A stretch of DNA of 64,000 nucleotides from Thermohalobaculum sp038528605 (GCA_038528605.1 JBCBEP010000005.1:1-64000), one strand, 5' to 3'. Shown: positions 50,572-59,569, numbered from the stretch's first letter. Program-made: numbers and translations. Notes: a model not told the origin generated them from the sequence alone.

Positions 50572-52473
50572 GTGACCAACGATGGCGCGGGGGCGAGAGT
50601 CACGGAGGCGGTGCGGCGTGAGACCGGGCCGGACGTCATACGCCGCTACCTGAAGAGGCTGGATGATCGTCCCGGCGTCTACCGCATGCTCGGCGCGGCT
50701 TCCGAGGTGCTCTATGTCGGCAAGGCGCGATCGCTGAAAAAGCGCGTCGCGAACTATGCCAACCAGGGCGCACACAACTCTCGCATCACGCGCATGATCG
50801 GCGAGACGGCCTCGATGGAGTTTATCACCACCGAGACCGAGACCGAGGCGCTGCTGCTCGAGTCGAACCTCATCAAGCAGCTGAAGCCCCGCTACAACGT
50901 GCTCCTGCGGGACGATAAGAGTTTCCCTCACATCCTGATCGAGGAAGGTGGCTTCCCGCTCCTGCGCAAGCATCGCGGGGCGCAGCGGGAGAAGGGGCGC
51001 TTCTTCGGCCCCTTCGCCTCCGCCGGCGCCGTGAACCGCACCATCAACCAGATGGAGAAGGCGTTCCTCCTCCGTACCTGTTCGGACAGCGTGTTCGAGA
51101 GCCGGACCCGGCCCTGCCTTCTCTTCCAGATCAAGCGCTGCTCCGGCCCCTGCACGGGAGAGATCGGCGAGGCGGCGTATCGCGCGCTGGTCGAGGACGC
51201 GGTGCGATTCCTCGAAGGGCGCTCGACACGGGTGCAGGAGGAGCTGGCGGAGCGCATGGGCAAAGCCTCCGCCGCCATGGATTTCGAGGCCGCCGCGATC
51301 TACCGGGACCGGCTGCGCGCCATGGCCCATGTGCGCGGCGCGCAGAGCATCAACCCCCAGCGCACGGCGGAGGCGGATGTGTTTGCCCTCCACCGCGAGG
51401 GCGGGCAGGCTTGCGTGCAGGTCTTCTTCTTCCGCTCGAACCAGAACTGGGGCAATCATGCCTACTTTCCGCGCGCGGCGGCGGATATGGAGGATGGCGA
51501 GCTGATCGCGGGCTTCGTCGCCCAGTTCTACTCGGCGGACCGTCCGCCGCCCCGCATGGTCCTCCTCTCCCATGCGCCTGAGACAGGCGAGGCCGGGGCC
51601 GAGGAGCTTGCCGCCGCCTTCCGCAGCCTCGCCGGCCGTCGCGTGGTGGTGGCCGTGCCGCAGCGAGGCGAGAAGCGCGAGCTCGTGGAGCATGCGGGGC
51701 AGAACGCGCGGGAGGCGCTGGCCCGGCGCATGGCAGAGACGGCGAGCCAGTCGAAGAACATGAAGGAGCTGGCCGAGGCGCTGGGGCTCGCGGAGCCGCC
51801 GCGGCGCATCGAGGTCTACGACAACTCCCACATCATGGGCACCAATGCCGTGGGTGCCATGATCGTGGCGGGCCCCGAGGGCTACGAGAAGAACCAGTAC
51901 CGCAAGTTCAACATGAAGGACGCGGCCACGAAGGCGGGCGACGATTTCGGCATGATGCGTGAGGTGCTGACCCGCCGCTTCCGCCGCCTGGTGAAGGAAG
52001 ACCCCGAGCGCGGCTCCGAGGCCTGGCCAGACCTGGTGCTGATCGATGGTGGTCGCGGGCAGGTGGGTGTTGCGCGCGAGGTGCTGGCGGAACTCGGGCT
52101 CTCGGACCTCGCGCTCTACGGCGTGGCCAAGGGCGAGGAGCGGGATGCGGGCAAGGAGATGTTCTACCCGCCCGAGGGGCCGGCCTTCGCGCTGCCCTTC
52201 CGCAGCCCCGCCCTCTATTTCGTGCAGCGCCTGCGCGACGAGGCGCACCGCTTCGCTATCGGCGCCCACCGCCAGAAACGCGCGAAGGCCCAAACCGTCA
52301 CGACGCTCGATGAAGTGCCCGGCATCGGCCCCGCGCGCAAGCGCGCGCTCCTCGCCCGCTTCGGCTCGGCCAAGGCGGTGAGCCGCGCGGGTCTGAGCGA
52401 CCTCAAGGCCGTGGAGGGCATCTCCGACAGCATGGCCGAGACCATCTACGCCTTCTTCCACGGTCAGCGCTGA
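50572..52473 (+). CDS. uvrC: Excinuclease ABC subunit C
   Basis: A 633-residue nuclease. The GIY-YIG domain is near 30-115 (GVYRM, VLYVGKARSLKKRVANY), the UVR domain near 220-250 (EELAERMGKASAAMDFEAAAIYRDRLRAM), the RNase H-like endonuclease from about 400 (IEVYDNSHIMGTNAVGAMIV) and two helix-hairpin-helix motifs at the end (DEVPGIGPARKRALLARFG). It makes both incisions in nucleotide excision repair. The start is GTG at 50572. Downstream of a DnaA-box region, and transcribed in the direction of pgsA-moaDE. Confidence 0.97.
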   Translation: MTNDGAGARVTEAVRRETGPDVIRRYLKRLDDRPGVYRMLGAASEVLYVGKARSLKKRVANYANQGAHNSRITRMIGETASMEFITTETETEALLLESNLIKQLKPRYNVLLRDDKSFPHILIEEGGFPLLRKHRGAQREKGRFFGPFASAGAVNRTINQMEKAFLLRTCSDSVFESRTRPCLLFQIKRCSGPCTGEIGEAAYRALVEDAVRFLEGRSTRVQEELAERMGKASAAMDFEAAAIYRDRLRAMAHVRGAQSINPQRTAEADVFALHREGGQACVQVFFFRSNQNWGNHAYFPRAAADMEDGELIAGFVAQFYSADRPPPRMVLLSHAPETGEAGAEELAAAFRSLAGRRVVVAVPQRGEKRELVEHAGQNAREALARRMAETASQSKNMKELAEALGLAEPPRRIEVYDNSHIMGTNAVGAMIVAGPEGYEKNQYRKFNMKDAATKAGDDFGMMREVLTRRFRRLVKEDPERGSEAWPDLVLIDGGRGQVGVAREVLAELGLSDLALYGVAKGEERDAGKEMFYPPEGPAFALPFRSPALYFVQRLRDEAHRFAIGAHRQKRAKAQTVTTLDEVPGIGPARKRALLARFGSAKAVSRAGLSDLKAVEGISDSMAETIYAFFHGQR

Positions 52474-52486
52474 TGCCGCGGCTCGC

Positions 52487-52542
52487 GCCCCATCCCCGCC
52501 GCCTCCCCCGCCCACCCACCCGTTCGGCGGCGGGGATGGGGC
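52487..52542. other. Perfect 17-bp inverted repeat between uvrC and pgsA
   Basis: Positions 52487-52503 and 52526-52542 are perfectly complementary over 17 bp around a 22-base C-rich loop. It is 14 bp after the uvrC stop. It could terminate uvrC transcription, but the large loop and lack of a U tract make a processing or protein-binding site equally possible. Confidence 0.7.
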
Positions 52543-52621
52543 ACTTGGCCGGACTTTGGCCCGATGGCGGCGCTCGCCGCCCGTGGCGCCCGCCGGTTCT
52601 GCCGAGGCCCGCGGGCATGCC

Positions 52622-52650
52622 TTGCCCCCTTCTTCCGCGCCTGCTCTAAC
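52622..52650 (+). promoter_or_regulatory. Candidate leaderless promoter of pgsA
   Basis: TTGCCC (52622-52627), a 17-bp spacer and TCTAAC (52645-52650), which starts 12 bp before the ATG at 52657. No Shine-Dalgarno sequence. Same layout as at rimO. Confidence 0.35.
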
Positions 52651-52656
52651 CGCGCC

Positions 52657-53289
52657 ATGGCCGCGCGTATCTGGACCGTTCCGAACCTCGTGACGCTCGC
52701 CCGGATCGCGGCAGCACCCGGCATCGCGCTTGCCTTCTGGGTCTTCGAACGCCCCCTTGCCGACCAGGTCGCCCTTGCCCTCTTTATGAGCGCTGCACTG
52801 ACGGATTTCTTGGATGGCTGGCTCGCCCGAAGGCTCGGTCAGGTGTCCGAGTTGGGGAAGATGCTCGACCCGATCGCGGACAAAGCGATGGTGTTCGTCG
52901 GCCTCGGCGCCGTGCTGGCCTTCGCACGCGGGCCTTACCCGGTCGAACTCCTCCTCCCGGCCGCCGTGATACTGGTGCGCGAGGCGCTCGTCTCGGGACT
53001 TCGGGAGTTTCTCGGCGACGTGAAGCTCGCGGTGACCCGGTTGGCGAAGTGGAAGACGACGGTGCAAATGGTGGCGATCGGTGTTCTCCTCTCCGTGCAT
53101 GTGATTGCCGTCGGGGAGGGCGAGCTTGTGCAGCGGCATATCGAACGCGGTGAGCAGTTCATCTTGGCAAGCGAGCTCGTGGAACTGTTCGGCCTCTACC
53201 TGCTTTGGATCGCAGCCGTGCTGACCGCGATCACCGGAGTGGACTACTTTCGTAAGGGCGTCGCCCATATCTCTGCGATGGAGGAATGA
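52657..53289 (+). CDS. pgsA: CDP-diacylglycerol-glycerol-3-phosphate 3-phosphatidyltransferase
   Basis: A 210-residue membrane enzyme with the CDP-alcohol phosphotransferase signature D-x2-D-G-x2-A-R-x8-G-x3-D-x3-D: TDFLDGWLARRLG then LGKMLDPIADK (about 48-75). About five helices. It makes phosphatidylglycerophosphate. The ATG at 52657 is chosen because the family starts just before WTVPN; the start at 52564 is rejected. The stop overlaps the moaD start by 4 bp. Confidence 0.95.
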   Translation: MAARIWTVPNLVTLARIAAAPGIALAFWVFERPLADQVALALFMSAALTDFLDGWLARRLGQVSELGKMLDPIADKAMVFVGLGAVLAFARGPYPVELLLPAAVILVREALVSGLREFLGDVKLAVTRLAKWKTTVQMVAIGVLLSVHVIAVGEGELVQRHIERGEQFILASELVELFGLYLLWIAAVLTAITGVDYFRKGVAHISAMEE

Positions 53290-53540
53290 CGATGCAGGTT
53301 CTCTACTTCGCCTGGATGCGCGAGCGCGTGGGGGCAGCCGCCGAGGAGATCGATCCCGGCAGTGCGGCCACCGCCCGGGAACTGGCCGAGGTGCTCAAGA
53401 CCCGTTCTGAGGGTCATGCCGCAGCCTTCGAGGACATGCGCGCCGTCCGCTGCGCTGTGGATCAGGAGATGGGCGATCTCGACATGCCCATCGCCGGGGC
53501 GCGCGAGGTGGCGTTCTTTCCGCCCGTAACAGGGGGCTGA
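53286..53540 (+). CDS. moaD: Molybdopterin synthase small subunit
   Basis: An 84-residue ubiquitin-like protein ending in Gly-Gly (PPVTGG), the tail that is activated and thiocarboxylated. FAWMRERVG (about 8-16) is the typical MoaD N-terminus. It donates sulfur to precursor Z with MoaE. It overlaps the pgsA end by 4 bp; moaE starts 2 bp after. Confidence 0.95.
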   Translation: MTMQVLYFAWMRERVGAAAEEIDPGSAATARELAEVLKTRSEGHAAAFEDMRAVRCAVDQEMGDLDMPIAGAREVAFFPPVTGG

Positions 53541-53542
53541 TC

Positions 53543-54019
53543 ATGGATGCCGCCGGTGCCCCGTCCAAAGTCTCGGTCCAGCGCGAGGACTTCGACCTCG
53601 GCACCGAGCAGGCGCGCCTCGCCGCGACAAGCCGGGATATCGGCGCCATTGTCAGCTTTACCGGCCTCGTCCGCGAGATGACGGGCAAGGGCGCCATCGC
53701 AGCCATGGAGCTCGAACACTGGCCCGGCATGACCGAGAAGGCCCTCGCCGGGATCGTGGCAGAGGCGGAGGCGCGCTGGCCGCTTGATGGCGTGCGCGTG
53801 ATCCATCGTCACGGCCCGCTGGCGCCCGGTGACCAGATCGTGCTGGTCCTCGCCGCCAGCCGCCACCGCCAAGCCGCCTTCGAGGCCGCCGCCTTCCTGA
53901 TGGATTATCTCAAGACCCGCGCGCCGTTCTGGAAGAAAGAGAGCGGTCCGGCGGGCGCTGCCTGGGTCGATGCGCGCGAGGCAGACGACACGGCGGCCGA
54001 GCGCTGGGCCAAAAGCTGA
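53543..54019 (+). CDS. moaE: Molybdopterin synthase catalytic subunit
   Basis: A 158-residue MoaE: QREDFDLGTEQARL at the N-terminus, GAIVSFTGLVRE (about 34-45), MELEHWPGMTEKAL (about 54-67), VIHRHGPLAPGDQIVLV (about 92-108) and KTRAPFWKKE (about 126-135) with the catalytic lysine region. Forms a heterotetramer with MoaD. The TGATC after moaD carries the start. Confidence 0.96.
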   Translation: MDAAGAPSKVSVQREDFDLGTEQARLAATSRDIGAIVSFTGLVREMTGKGAIAAMELEHWPGMTEKALAGIVAEAEARWPLDGVRVIHRHGPLAPGDQIVLVLAASRHRQAAFEAAAFLMDYLKTRAPFWKKESGPAGAAWVDAREADDTAAERWAKS

Positions 54020-54130
54020 GCATCGCCTTACAAAAGATACGATCTCCGCACCTATCCTGCGATGTCCGTGGTTTGTTCATAGGCTGCGGCACAAGCTGAC
54101 GTGCGTGGGCGCGGGCGCCGGGCATGGCGG

Positions 54131-55267
54131 CTAGCGGCTGCCGCGCCCGGCGGTGCCTCGGGCCACATGCCAGGCGCGTGTGCCGTCCTTCCGGTCCTCG
54201 GGGGTCACGGCACCCCGACGCTGCAGGTGGTTCACATGCGCCACCGCCTCCACCAGCGCGAGCCCGAACTCGCTGCCAGCGATGGGCCGGCGGAAGAGGG
54301 GCTCGAAGAGGCCGGCGGCGGGGCGGGGCGTCTCGGCCAGCGCGGCCAGTACCCTGTCGAGCGCGTGCTCGTGGTTCTCGATCAGCTGCCGCAGCCGCCG
54401 CTGCGCTCCGCGGAAGGGCAGATGGTGGCCGGGCAGGATCAGCGGGTCGGTCGCGCTATCGCCCAGAACGCCCTCGAAACGGCGGCAGCTCTCCAGCCAG
54501 CCGCCAAGTGGATCGGCATCCGGCTCGGTCGGATAGACGCCGATATTGGGGGAGATCGAGGAGAGGATCTGGTCCCCCGCCAGCACCACCGACCCGTCGT
54601 CGGACCACAGCGTTGCATGCGCCGGCGCGTGCCCCTCGCCGAGCCGCACCGTCCAGCGCCGTCCGCCTGCGTCCAGCGTGTCGCCCTCCTCGAGCGCCTG
54701 AAACCCGAGGGGGATGGGGGCCACGCAGTCGGCGAAGTTGAAGGGGCGCTCGGCCGCATAAGCGTCGAGGGCCGCCCCCGTCACGCCCGCGCGGCGCCGG
54801 AATGCTACTTGCTCCGCATTCGGCCGGTCCTGCGGGTCGAGGGTCAGCATCCGACCCGTGAGCCAGGCGATGCGGCTGGCGAGCACCCCCGCGCCGCGCG
54901 CCACCAACAGCCCCACCATGCCGATATGGTCGGGGTGATGATGGGTGAGGAGCACCCGCCCTATCGGCTTGCCAGCGAGCGGCCCGGCCAGCAGCGCCTC
55001 CAGCGCCTCGCGTCCACGCGCCCAGTTGAGCCCGGTGTCCACCAGCGTCCAGTGCGCCCCATCGTCGAGGGCGAAGACGTTGACATGGTCGAGCTTCATC
55101 GGCAGCGGCAGCCGCGCCCAGAGGATGCCCTCGGCAACCTCGATTGCCGTGCCGGGCGCGGGCGGTGCCGGGTAAGCCATCGTGATGGCCGGCAGCATGG
55201 CCGTCGCCTGGCCTGCCCAGGGCGCACCCGACGGCGCCGCCTCCCGCCGCATGCCTGCTTCGCTCAT
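54131..55267 (-). CDS. MBL-fold metallo-hydrolase
   Basis: A 378-residue hydrolase of the metallo-beta-lactamase superfamily. Metal motif HHHPDHIGM (about 109-117), Asp in TLVDTGLN near 74-81, His in GEGHAPAHATLW (about 210-221) and Asp in VLAGDQIL (about 229). The C-terminal winged domain (from about 300) is like that of LACTB2-type enzymes. Substrate unknown. The start at 55267 is the first of several Met codons; AAAGGGAGCGG is 7 bases upstream. Confidence 0.88.
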   Translation of the reverse strand: MSEAGMRREAAPSGAPWAGQATAMLPAITMAYPAPPAPGTAIEVAEGILWARLPLPMKLDHVNVFALDDGAHWTLVDTGLNWARGREALEALLAGPLAGKPIGRVLLTHHHPDHIGMVGLLVARGAGVLASRIAWLTGRMLTLDPQDRPNAEQVAFRRRAGVTGAALDAYAAERPFNFADCVAPIPLGFQALEEGDTLDAGGRRWTVRLGEGHAPAHATLWSDDGSVVLAGDQILSSISPNIGVYPTEPDADPLGGWLESCRRFEGVLGDSATDPLILPGHHLPFRGAQRRLRQLIENHEHALDRVLAALAETPRPAAGLFEPLFRRPIAGSEFGLALVEAVAHVNHLQRRGAVTPEDRKDGTRAWHVARGTAGRGSR

Positions 55268-55651
55268 CGTTCACCGCTCCCTTTGCCGCCGCAGTGGACC
55301 TGCGGCGGTCGGGCACCGCTGGCAAGCGCTCCGCTCAACCAGTTGCGGATCAGAACCGTGGGGGTGCCCGAAAGGGCTGCGGCCAACTGGCCCGCATCGA
55401 GCGCATAGGGGCTACCCGCCGCCGCGATCGCGGTCATCCTCATGTAGCGGAAGGACTGCCCGATGCCGGCACCTCTTCGTCGCGGTCCTCACGGCACTAT
55501 CGGGGGCTCTCGCCTTCCGAGGGTCGGCGGGCGTATAGCCTCAGCCTGAAGGTGCAGGGAGATAGCGGTTGACGCATAGGGTGGCTACAAGTGCGGCGCG
55601 GGACCGATCGGCGCAACTTCGCAGCCCCGCCGGCCTGCGCTGGCTGGCCGT
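55268..55651. other. Non-coding gap between divergent MBL and Sua5 genes
   Basis: A 384-bp divergent gap. Positions 55286-55294 and 55300-55308 form a perfect 9-bp stem (loop TGGAC), about 20 bp upstream of the MBL start and just above its ribosome-binding site; it could be a 5' leader structure. The remaining bases show no gene with a ribosome-binding site and no clear promoter. Confidence 0.5.
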
Positions 55652-56698
55652 ATGCGGTGCGTGCTGATGGCTGCCGCTGAAGCGTCGGAACCTGCGACCC
55701 TTCACCTGATGGCCGATGCGGAAGGTGTCACCACGGCGGCCGCGCTGCTGGCGGCCGGCCAGCTTGTCGCGTTCCCAACAGAGACCGTCTACGGCCTGGG
55801 TGCCGATGCGGGGTCTGCGGACGCGGTGGCTGGCATCTACCGGGCAAAGGGCCGGCCCTCGAACAACCCGCTTATCGTGCATGTGGCAGACCTCGCCATG
55901 GCCGAGACCCTCGGGGTTTTCGATGCCAGCACGCGGCTTCTGGCGGCGCGTTTCTGGCCCGGGCCCCTCACGCTCGTCGTGCCCCTGCGTCTGCCAACAC
56001 CGCTCGCCCCGGCGATCACGGCGGGTCGCGAAACGGTGGGGCTGCGTGTGCCGGCGAGCGCGGTGGCCCGAGCTCTCATTGCTGGCGCGGGCTGCCCCGT
56101 GGCCGCACCGTCGGCGAATCCCTCCGGCCGCGTCAGCCCGACGGAGGCCGCCCATGTCCTCGATCCGGAAACCGGCCTTGGCGGCCGCATCGCCGCCGTG
56201 CTCGATGGCGGCGCAACGCCGGTTGGGCTCGAGTCGACGATCGTCGCAGCGGCGAGCGCAGCCGGGGCGCCGCTGCGTCTCCTGCGCCCGGGCGGTCTCC
56301 CGCTCGAGGCGCTTGAGGAGGCATTGGGCGCCTCCTTCGCACGGGACGATGCGGCCGAGAGCCCGGCGCTCGGGGAAGCGTATGAAGCGCCCGGCATGAT
56401 GGCGAGCCACTACGCGCCCCGTGCCCGGCTGCGTCTCGCCGCCGCGGGCCCCGGGCCGGGCGAGGCCTGGCTCGGCTTCGGACCCGACCCGAAAGCGGCA
56501 GCCTGCGCCATCGCCAGAAGCACTCTCTCCGCCACCGGAGACCTGGAGGAGGCTGCTCAGTGCCTCTTCGCCAGCCTGCGGATGCTCGACGCCCAACTGG
56601 GCCCGGGTGCCGTCATCGCCGTCGCCCCCGTCCCGGATGAAGGCCTCGGGCGTGCGATCAACGACCGGCTCGCCCGGGCGGCTGCTCCCCGGCGCTGA
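55652..56698 (+). CDS. sua5: L-threonylcarbamoyladenylate synthase, Sua5 type
   Basis: A 348-residue enzyme of the YrdC/Sua5 family, the long form. The N-terminal YrdC domain has FPTETVYGLGADA (about 41-53), KGRPSNNPLIVHV (about 67-79), ETVGLRVPA (about 129-137) and CPVAAPSANPSGRVSPTEA (about 149-167). The C-terminal Sua5 domain (from about 245) starts after APGMMASHYAPRA. It makes threonylcarbamoyl-AMP for t6A37 of tRNAs. Start at 55652 or at the Met at 55667. No strong ribosome-binding site. Confidence 0.93.
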   Translation: MRCVLMAAAEASEPATLHLMADAEGVTTAAALLAAGQLVAFPTETVYGLGADAGSADAVAGIYRAKGRPSNNPLIVHVADLAMAETLGVFDASTRLLAARFWPGPLTLVVPLRLPTPLAPAITAGRETVGLRVPASAVARALIAGAGCPVAAPSANPSGRVSPTEAAHVLDPETGLGGRIAAVLDGGATPVGLESTIVAAASAAGAPLRLLRPGGLPLEALEEALGASFARDDAAESPALGEAYEAPGMMASHYAPRARLRLAAAGPGPGEAWLGFGPDPKAAACAIARSTLSATGDLEEAAQCLFASLRMLDAQLGPGAVIAVAPVPDEGLGRAINDRLARAAAPRR

Positions 56699-56710
56699 GC
56701 GTTCCGCGTC

Positions 56711-56920
56711 TCAGCGCGGCGTCACCGCGCGATCGCTCACCGCGGGCCCCGAGAGGATCAGTGCCTCCTCAAGCGCCGCGCCGTCGGCGCCCGTGTCCTC
56801 GCAGGTTGCCGGCGTGCACCCGGTCTTCGGTGTCATGTTGATGCCCGTGCCGAGCGCCGTCGCCACGGCGAACAGCACGGCCAGCACCGGCGGCAGGGTC
56901 AGGGCAACGGTTGGCGGCAT
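56711..56920 (-). CDS. Small exported or membrane hypothetical protein
   Basis: A 69-residue frame from the ATG at 56920, behind GGGGAG (7 bases). The first 30 residues are hydrophobic (VALTLPPVLAVLFAVATALGTG), followed by a Cys pair (GCTPATC) and an acidic end. It looks like a small exported protein with a disulfide. A larger frame to 57421 exists but lacks support. It is convergent with the upstream Sua5 gene, 12 bp apart. Confidence 0.5.
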   Translation of the reverse strand: MPPTVALTLPPVLAVLFAVATALGTGINMTPKTGCTPATCEDTGADGAALEEALILSGPAVSDRAVTPR

Positions 56921-57076
56921 GTCTGGCTCCCCTCGATGTCGCGCTTCGTGATAATCGGCGCACATAGCCCCGCCGGAAACCCGGCCTGACAGACGCTTGA
57001 TGCCCCGTGAGAAACTCGCCCCTGAGCGGGCTGAGCAGGGGGAGGGAACGGGTGGCGGAGGATGGGTGGCATCGCA

Positions 57077-57082
57077 TAGTCT
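57077..57082 (+). promoter_or_regulatory. Candidate -10 box, leaderless start of the FAD oxidoreductase
   Basis: TAGTCT begins exactly 12 bp before the ATG at 57089 in the context TAGTCTGCGCCCATGG, closely like rimO (TAGAGCGCGCCCATGG). No ribosome-binding site. A matching -35 is not clear. Confidence 0.4.
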
Positions 57083-57088
57083 GCGCCC

Positions 57089-58591
57089 ATGGCCGATGAT
57101 CTCGCACATGCCGCCCAGCGCACGCCGCCGCTCGCAGCCGCAACGCCCGCGGACCTCGACGCCCTGGCCGCCTTGACCGATACCGCCGGCATCGTCCCCG
57201 CCGACACCGCCGACGGGGCCGACCGCGTCGCCCCCTACCTGCGGGAGCCGAGGGATCGCCTCCAGGGCCGCGCTGCCGCGCTCCTCCGCCCGCGCGCGAC
57301 CGGTGAGGTGGCCGCGATGATCGCCCATCTCAATGCGCGGCGCATCCCCGTAATCCCCATCTCGGGCGGCACCGGCCTCGTCGGTGGCCAGGTCTTCACG
57401 GCGCCCGCCGGTGTGGAGCACGCCCTGCCGTCCCCAGTTCTCCTCAGCCTCGAAAGGCTCGACCGGATCCGCGACATCTCACCCTACGACGGCGCCCTTT
57501 TGGCCGAGGCGGGCGTGACGCTGGAAGCCGTGCAACAGGCCGCCGCCGCCGCTGGCCGCCTCTTCCCCCTCGCCATGGCGAGCCAGGGCTCGTGCCGCAT
57601 CGGCGGTAACCTCGCCACCAATGCCGGCGGCGTAGGTGTGCTCCGCTACGGCAATGCCCGCGAGCTGGTCCTCGGCGTCGAGGCCGTGATGGCGGACGGC
57701 ACCGTCCATCACGGTCTCCGGCGCCTGCGCAAGGACAATATGGGCTACGATCTCCGCGGTCTGCTCGTGGGCTCCGAAGGCACCCTCGGCATCATCACCG
57801 CGGCGGTCCTGAAGCTCTTCCCGGCGCCGGGCGAGCGGCTCACCGCCATGCTTGCCATCCCCGAAGCCGCCGCCGCCGTCACGCTCCTCCACGCGCTGCG
57901 CGACCGTCTCGGCGACGGGCTCACCGCCTTCGAGCTGATCGCCGCCCAGGGCCCCGCCTTCATCGCCGAGCATTTCCCGGAGTGGCGCGACCCGCTTCCG
58001 GGGCGCCCCGCCTGGCGCGTGCTGCTGGAGGCGACCGGCCCGAATGATGGCGGCCTCGAGGCCCGCGCCGAGGCCGCCATGGCAACGCTCATGGAAGAGG
58101 GTCTCGTCCTCGACGGCGTGATCGCCGGCTCCGAAGCGCAGCGCAGCGCCCTCTGGTGGACGCGCGAGACGATCCCTGAGGCCAATCGCAAGGTCGGCGC
58201 AGTGGCGAGCCACGACGTCTCGGTCCCGGTCTCGGACATTCCGCGCTTCATCGAGACCGCCGCGGCGGCGGTCGCCCGCATTGCCCCCAAGCTCCGCATC
58301 AACTGCTTCGGCCATGTCGGCGACGGTAATCTCCACTACAACCTCTTCCCCCCCGCGGGCGAGCAGGCAGCGGATTGGCGGGCCGATGGCACAAGGGCAA
58401 GTGCTGCTGTGCACGACACCGCGCTCGCGCTCGGCGGCTCTATCGCAGCGGAACACGGCATCGGCCGCGTCAAGGCGCGGCAGCTGGCCGACCGTCTCGA
58501 TCCCGCCAAGCTCGCCGCCATGCGCGCCATCAAGGCAGCCCTCGACCCGAACGGCATCCTGAACCCCGGCGCCGTGCTGACCCTCGACTGA
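57089..58591 (+). CDS. FAD-binding oxidoreductase (GlcD/D-2-hydroxyacid dehydrogenase type)
   Basis: A 500-residue enzyme of the VAO/PCMH FAD family. The FAD domain (about 60-245) has PISGGTGLVGGQ (about 90-101) and GNLATNAGGVGVLRYGNARELVLG (about 172-195). The C-terminal domain has HVGDGNLHYNLFPP (about 409-422) and AEHGIGRVK (about 452-460). This set is shared by D-lactate, glycolate and D-2-hydroxyglutarate dehydrogenases; the substrate cannot be decided. It appears leaderless. A tandem 11-bp duplication directly follows its stop. Confidence 0.9.
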   Translation: MADDLAHAAQRTPPLAAATPADLDALAALTDTAGIVPADTADGADRVAPYLREPRDRLQGRAAALLRPRATGEVAAMIAHLNARRIPVIPISGGTGLVGGQVFTAPAGVEHALPSPVLLSLERLDRIRDISPYDGALLAEAGVTLEAVQQAAAAAGRLFPLAMASQGSCRIGGNLATNAGGVGVLRYGNARELVLGVEAVMADGTVHHGLRRLRKDNMGYDLRGLLVGSEGTLGIITAAVLKLFPAPGERLTAMLAIPEAAAAVTLLHALRDRLGDGLTAFELIAAQGPAFIAEHFPEWRDPLPGRPAWRVLLEATGPNDGGLEARAEAAMATLMEEGLVLDGVIAGSEAQRSALWWTRETIPEANRKVGAVASHDVSVPVSDIPRFIETAAAAVARIAPKLRINCFGHVGDGNLHYNLFPPAGEQAADWRADGTRASAAVHDTALALGGSIAAEHGIGRVKARQLADRLDPAKLAAMRAIKAALDPNGILNPGAVLTLD

Positions 58592-58602
58592 CCCTCGACT
58601 GA
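58581..58602. repeat. 11-bp tandem duplication spanning a stop codon
   Basis: CCCTCGACTGA occurs at 58581-58591, where it encodes the last codons and the stop of the FAD enzyme, and again at 58592-58602. Two stop codons thus sit 11 bp apart, in different frames. Confidence 0.8.
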
Positions 58603-58688
58603 CTCGGCGCAAGCCGGCAAGCCGAAGGCCCGCCCAGCGGCGCTCCCGCAAGAACCGATCCCGGCGACCAGCCGGGATGCCGCTTGCC

Positions 58689-59567
58689 TCAAGGTATTGC
58701 GGGTGCCGCGAAGTCCCGCGCATTGGCCAGCGCCGGCACCCGGCCGCGGGCGCTCTCAACGGCGCCGAGATCGAGCGCCACGAAAGTAACGCCCGGCTCC
58801 GTGCCGCCATCCGCCAGCACCTCGCCCCAGGGAGCGACGGCCAGGCTATGTCCCCAGGTGGTGCGCGAGAGCCCTTCCTTGGCCGCATGCTGCCCGGTTT
58901 GCGCCGCCGCCAGCATGAAGCTCCCGGTCTCGATGGCGCGGGCGCGCAGCAAAACCTCCCAATGCGCCCGCCCCGTCGGCACCGTGAAGGCAGCGGGCGC
59001 CAGCAGGATGCCCGCTCCGGCCTCCGCCAGCGCGCGGAAGAGCGCCGGGAAGCGCATGTCGTAACAGATCCCGAGGCCCAGCCGCGCGAAGGGCGTGTCT
59101 ACCACCACGGCGCGCGTGCCCGGCCGGAACCCCTCGCTCTCGCGATAGGTCTCGGTGCCGCCCAGCGTCACGTCGAACATGTGGATCTTGTCGTAGCGGG
59201 CGTGAACCGCGCCCTCCGGTCCGATCACAAACTGACGGTTGACAAAGCGCGCGTCATCTCCCGCCGGCTCCTTCAGCGCGAGGCTGCCGATCACGAGCCA
59301 GATCCCCGTCTCCGCCGCCACGGCCCGCAGGCGCGCCAGCGTCGCGTCCTCCACCTCGGTGGCCAGCACTGCCTCCTGATGGCGCCGGCTGGCGGAGACG
59401 ATATTGGTCACCTCGGGGGTCACCACAAGCTGCGCCCCGCCAGCCGCGGCCTCGCGCACGAACGCCTCCGTAACCGGCAGGTTGGCCGCGGGGTCGTCCG
59501 AGACGTTCAGCTGCACGAGGGCGGCGTTCAGAACCGCCGCCCCATCCGTGGCGCCCCCGGCGGCCAT
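58689..59567 (-). CDS. Carbon-nitrogen hydrolase (nitrilase superfamily)
   Basis: A 292-residue enzyme with the Glu-Lys-Cys triad: Glu in VVTPEVTN (about 52), Lys in YDKIHMFDV (about 126) and Cys in GLGICYDMRFP (about 168). This form, with HMFDVTLGG and the CYDMRFP motif, is typical of NIT1/NIT2-type deaminated-glutathione or omega-amidase enzymes. It lies 2 bp upstream of nothing on its own strand: grxC precedes it by 2 bp, so comF-grxC-nitrilase form an operon. Confidence 0.92.
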   Translation of the reverse strand: MAAGGATDGAAVLNAALVQLNVSDDPAANLPVTEAFVREAAAGGAQLVVTPEVTNIVSASRRHQEAVLATEVEDATLARLRAVAAETGIWLVIGSLALKEPAGDDARFVNRQFVIGPEGAVHARYDKIHMFDVTLGGTETYRESEGFRPGTRAVVVDTPFARLGLGICYDMRFPALFRALAEAGAGILLAPAAFTVPTGRAHWEVLLRARAIETGSFMLAAAQTGQHAAKEGLSRTTWGHSLAVAPWGEVLADGGTEPGVTFVALDLGAVESARGRVPALANARDFAAPAIP

Positions 59568-59569
59568 GG

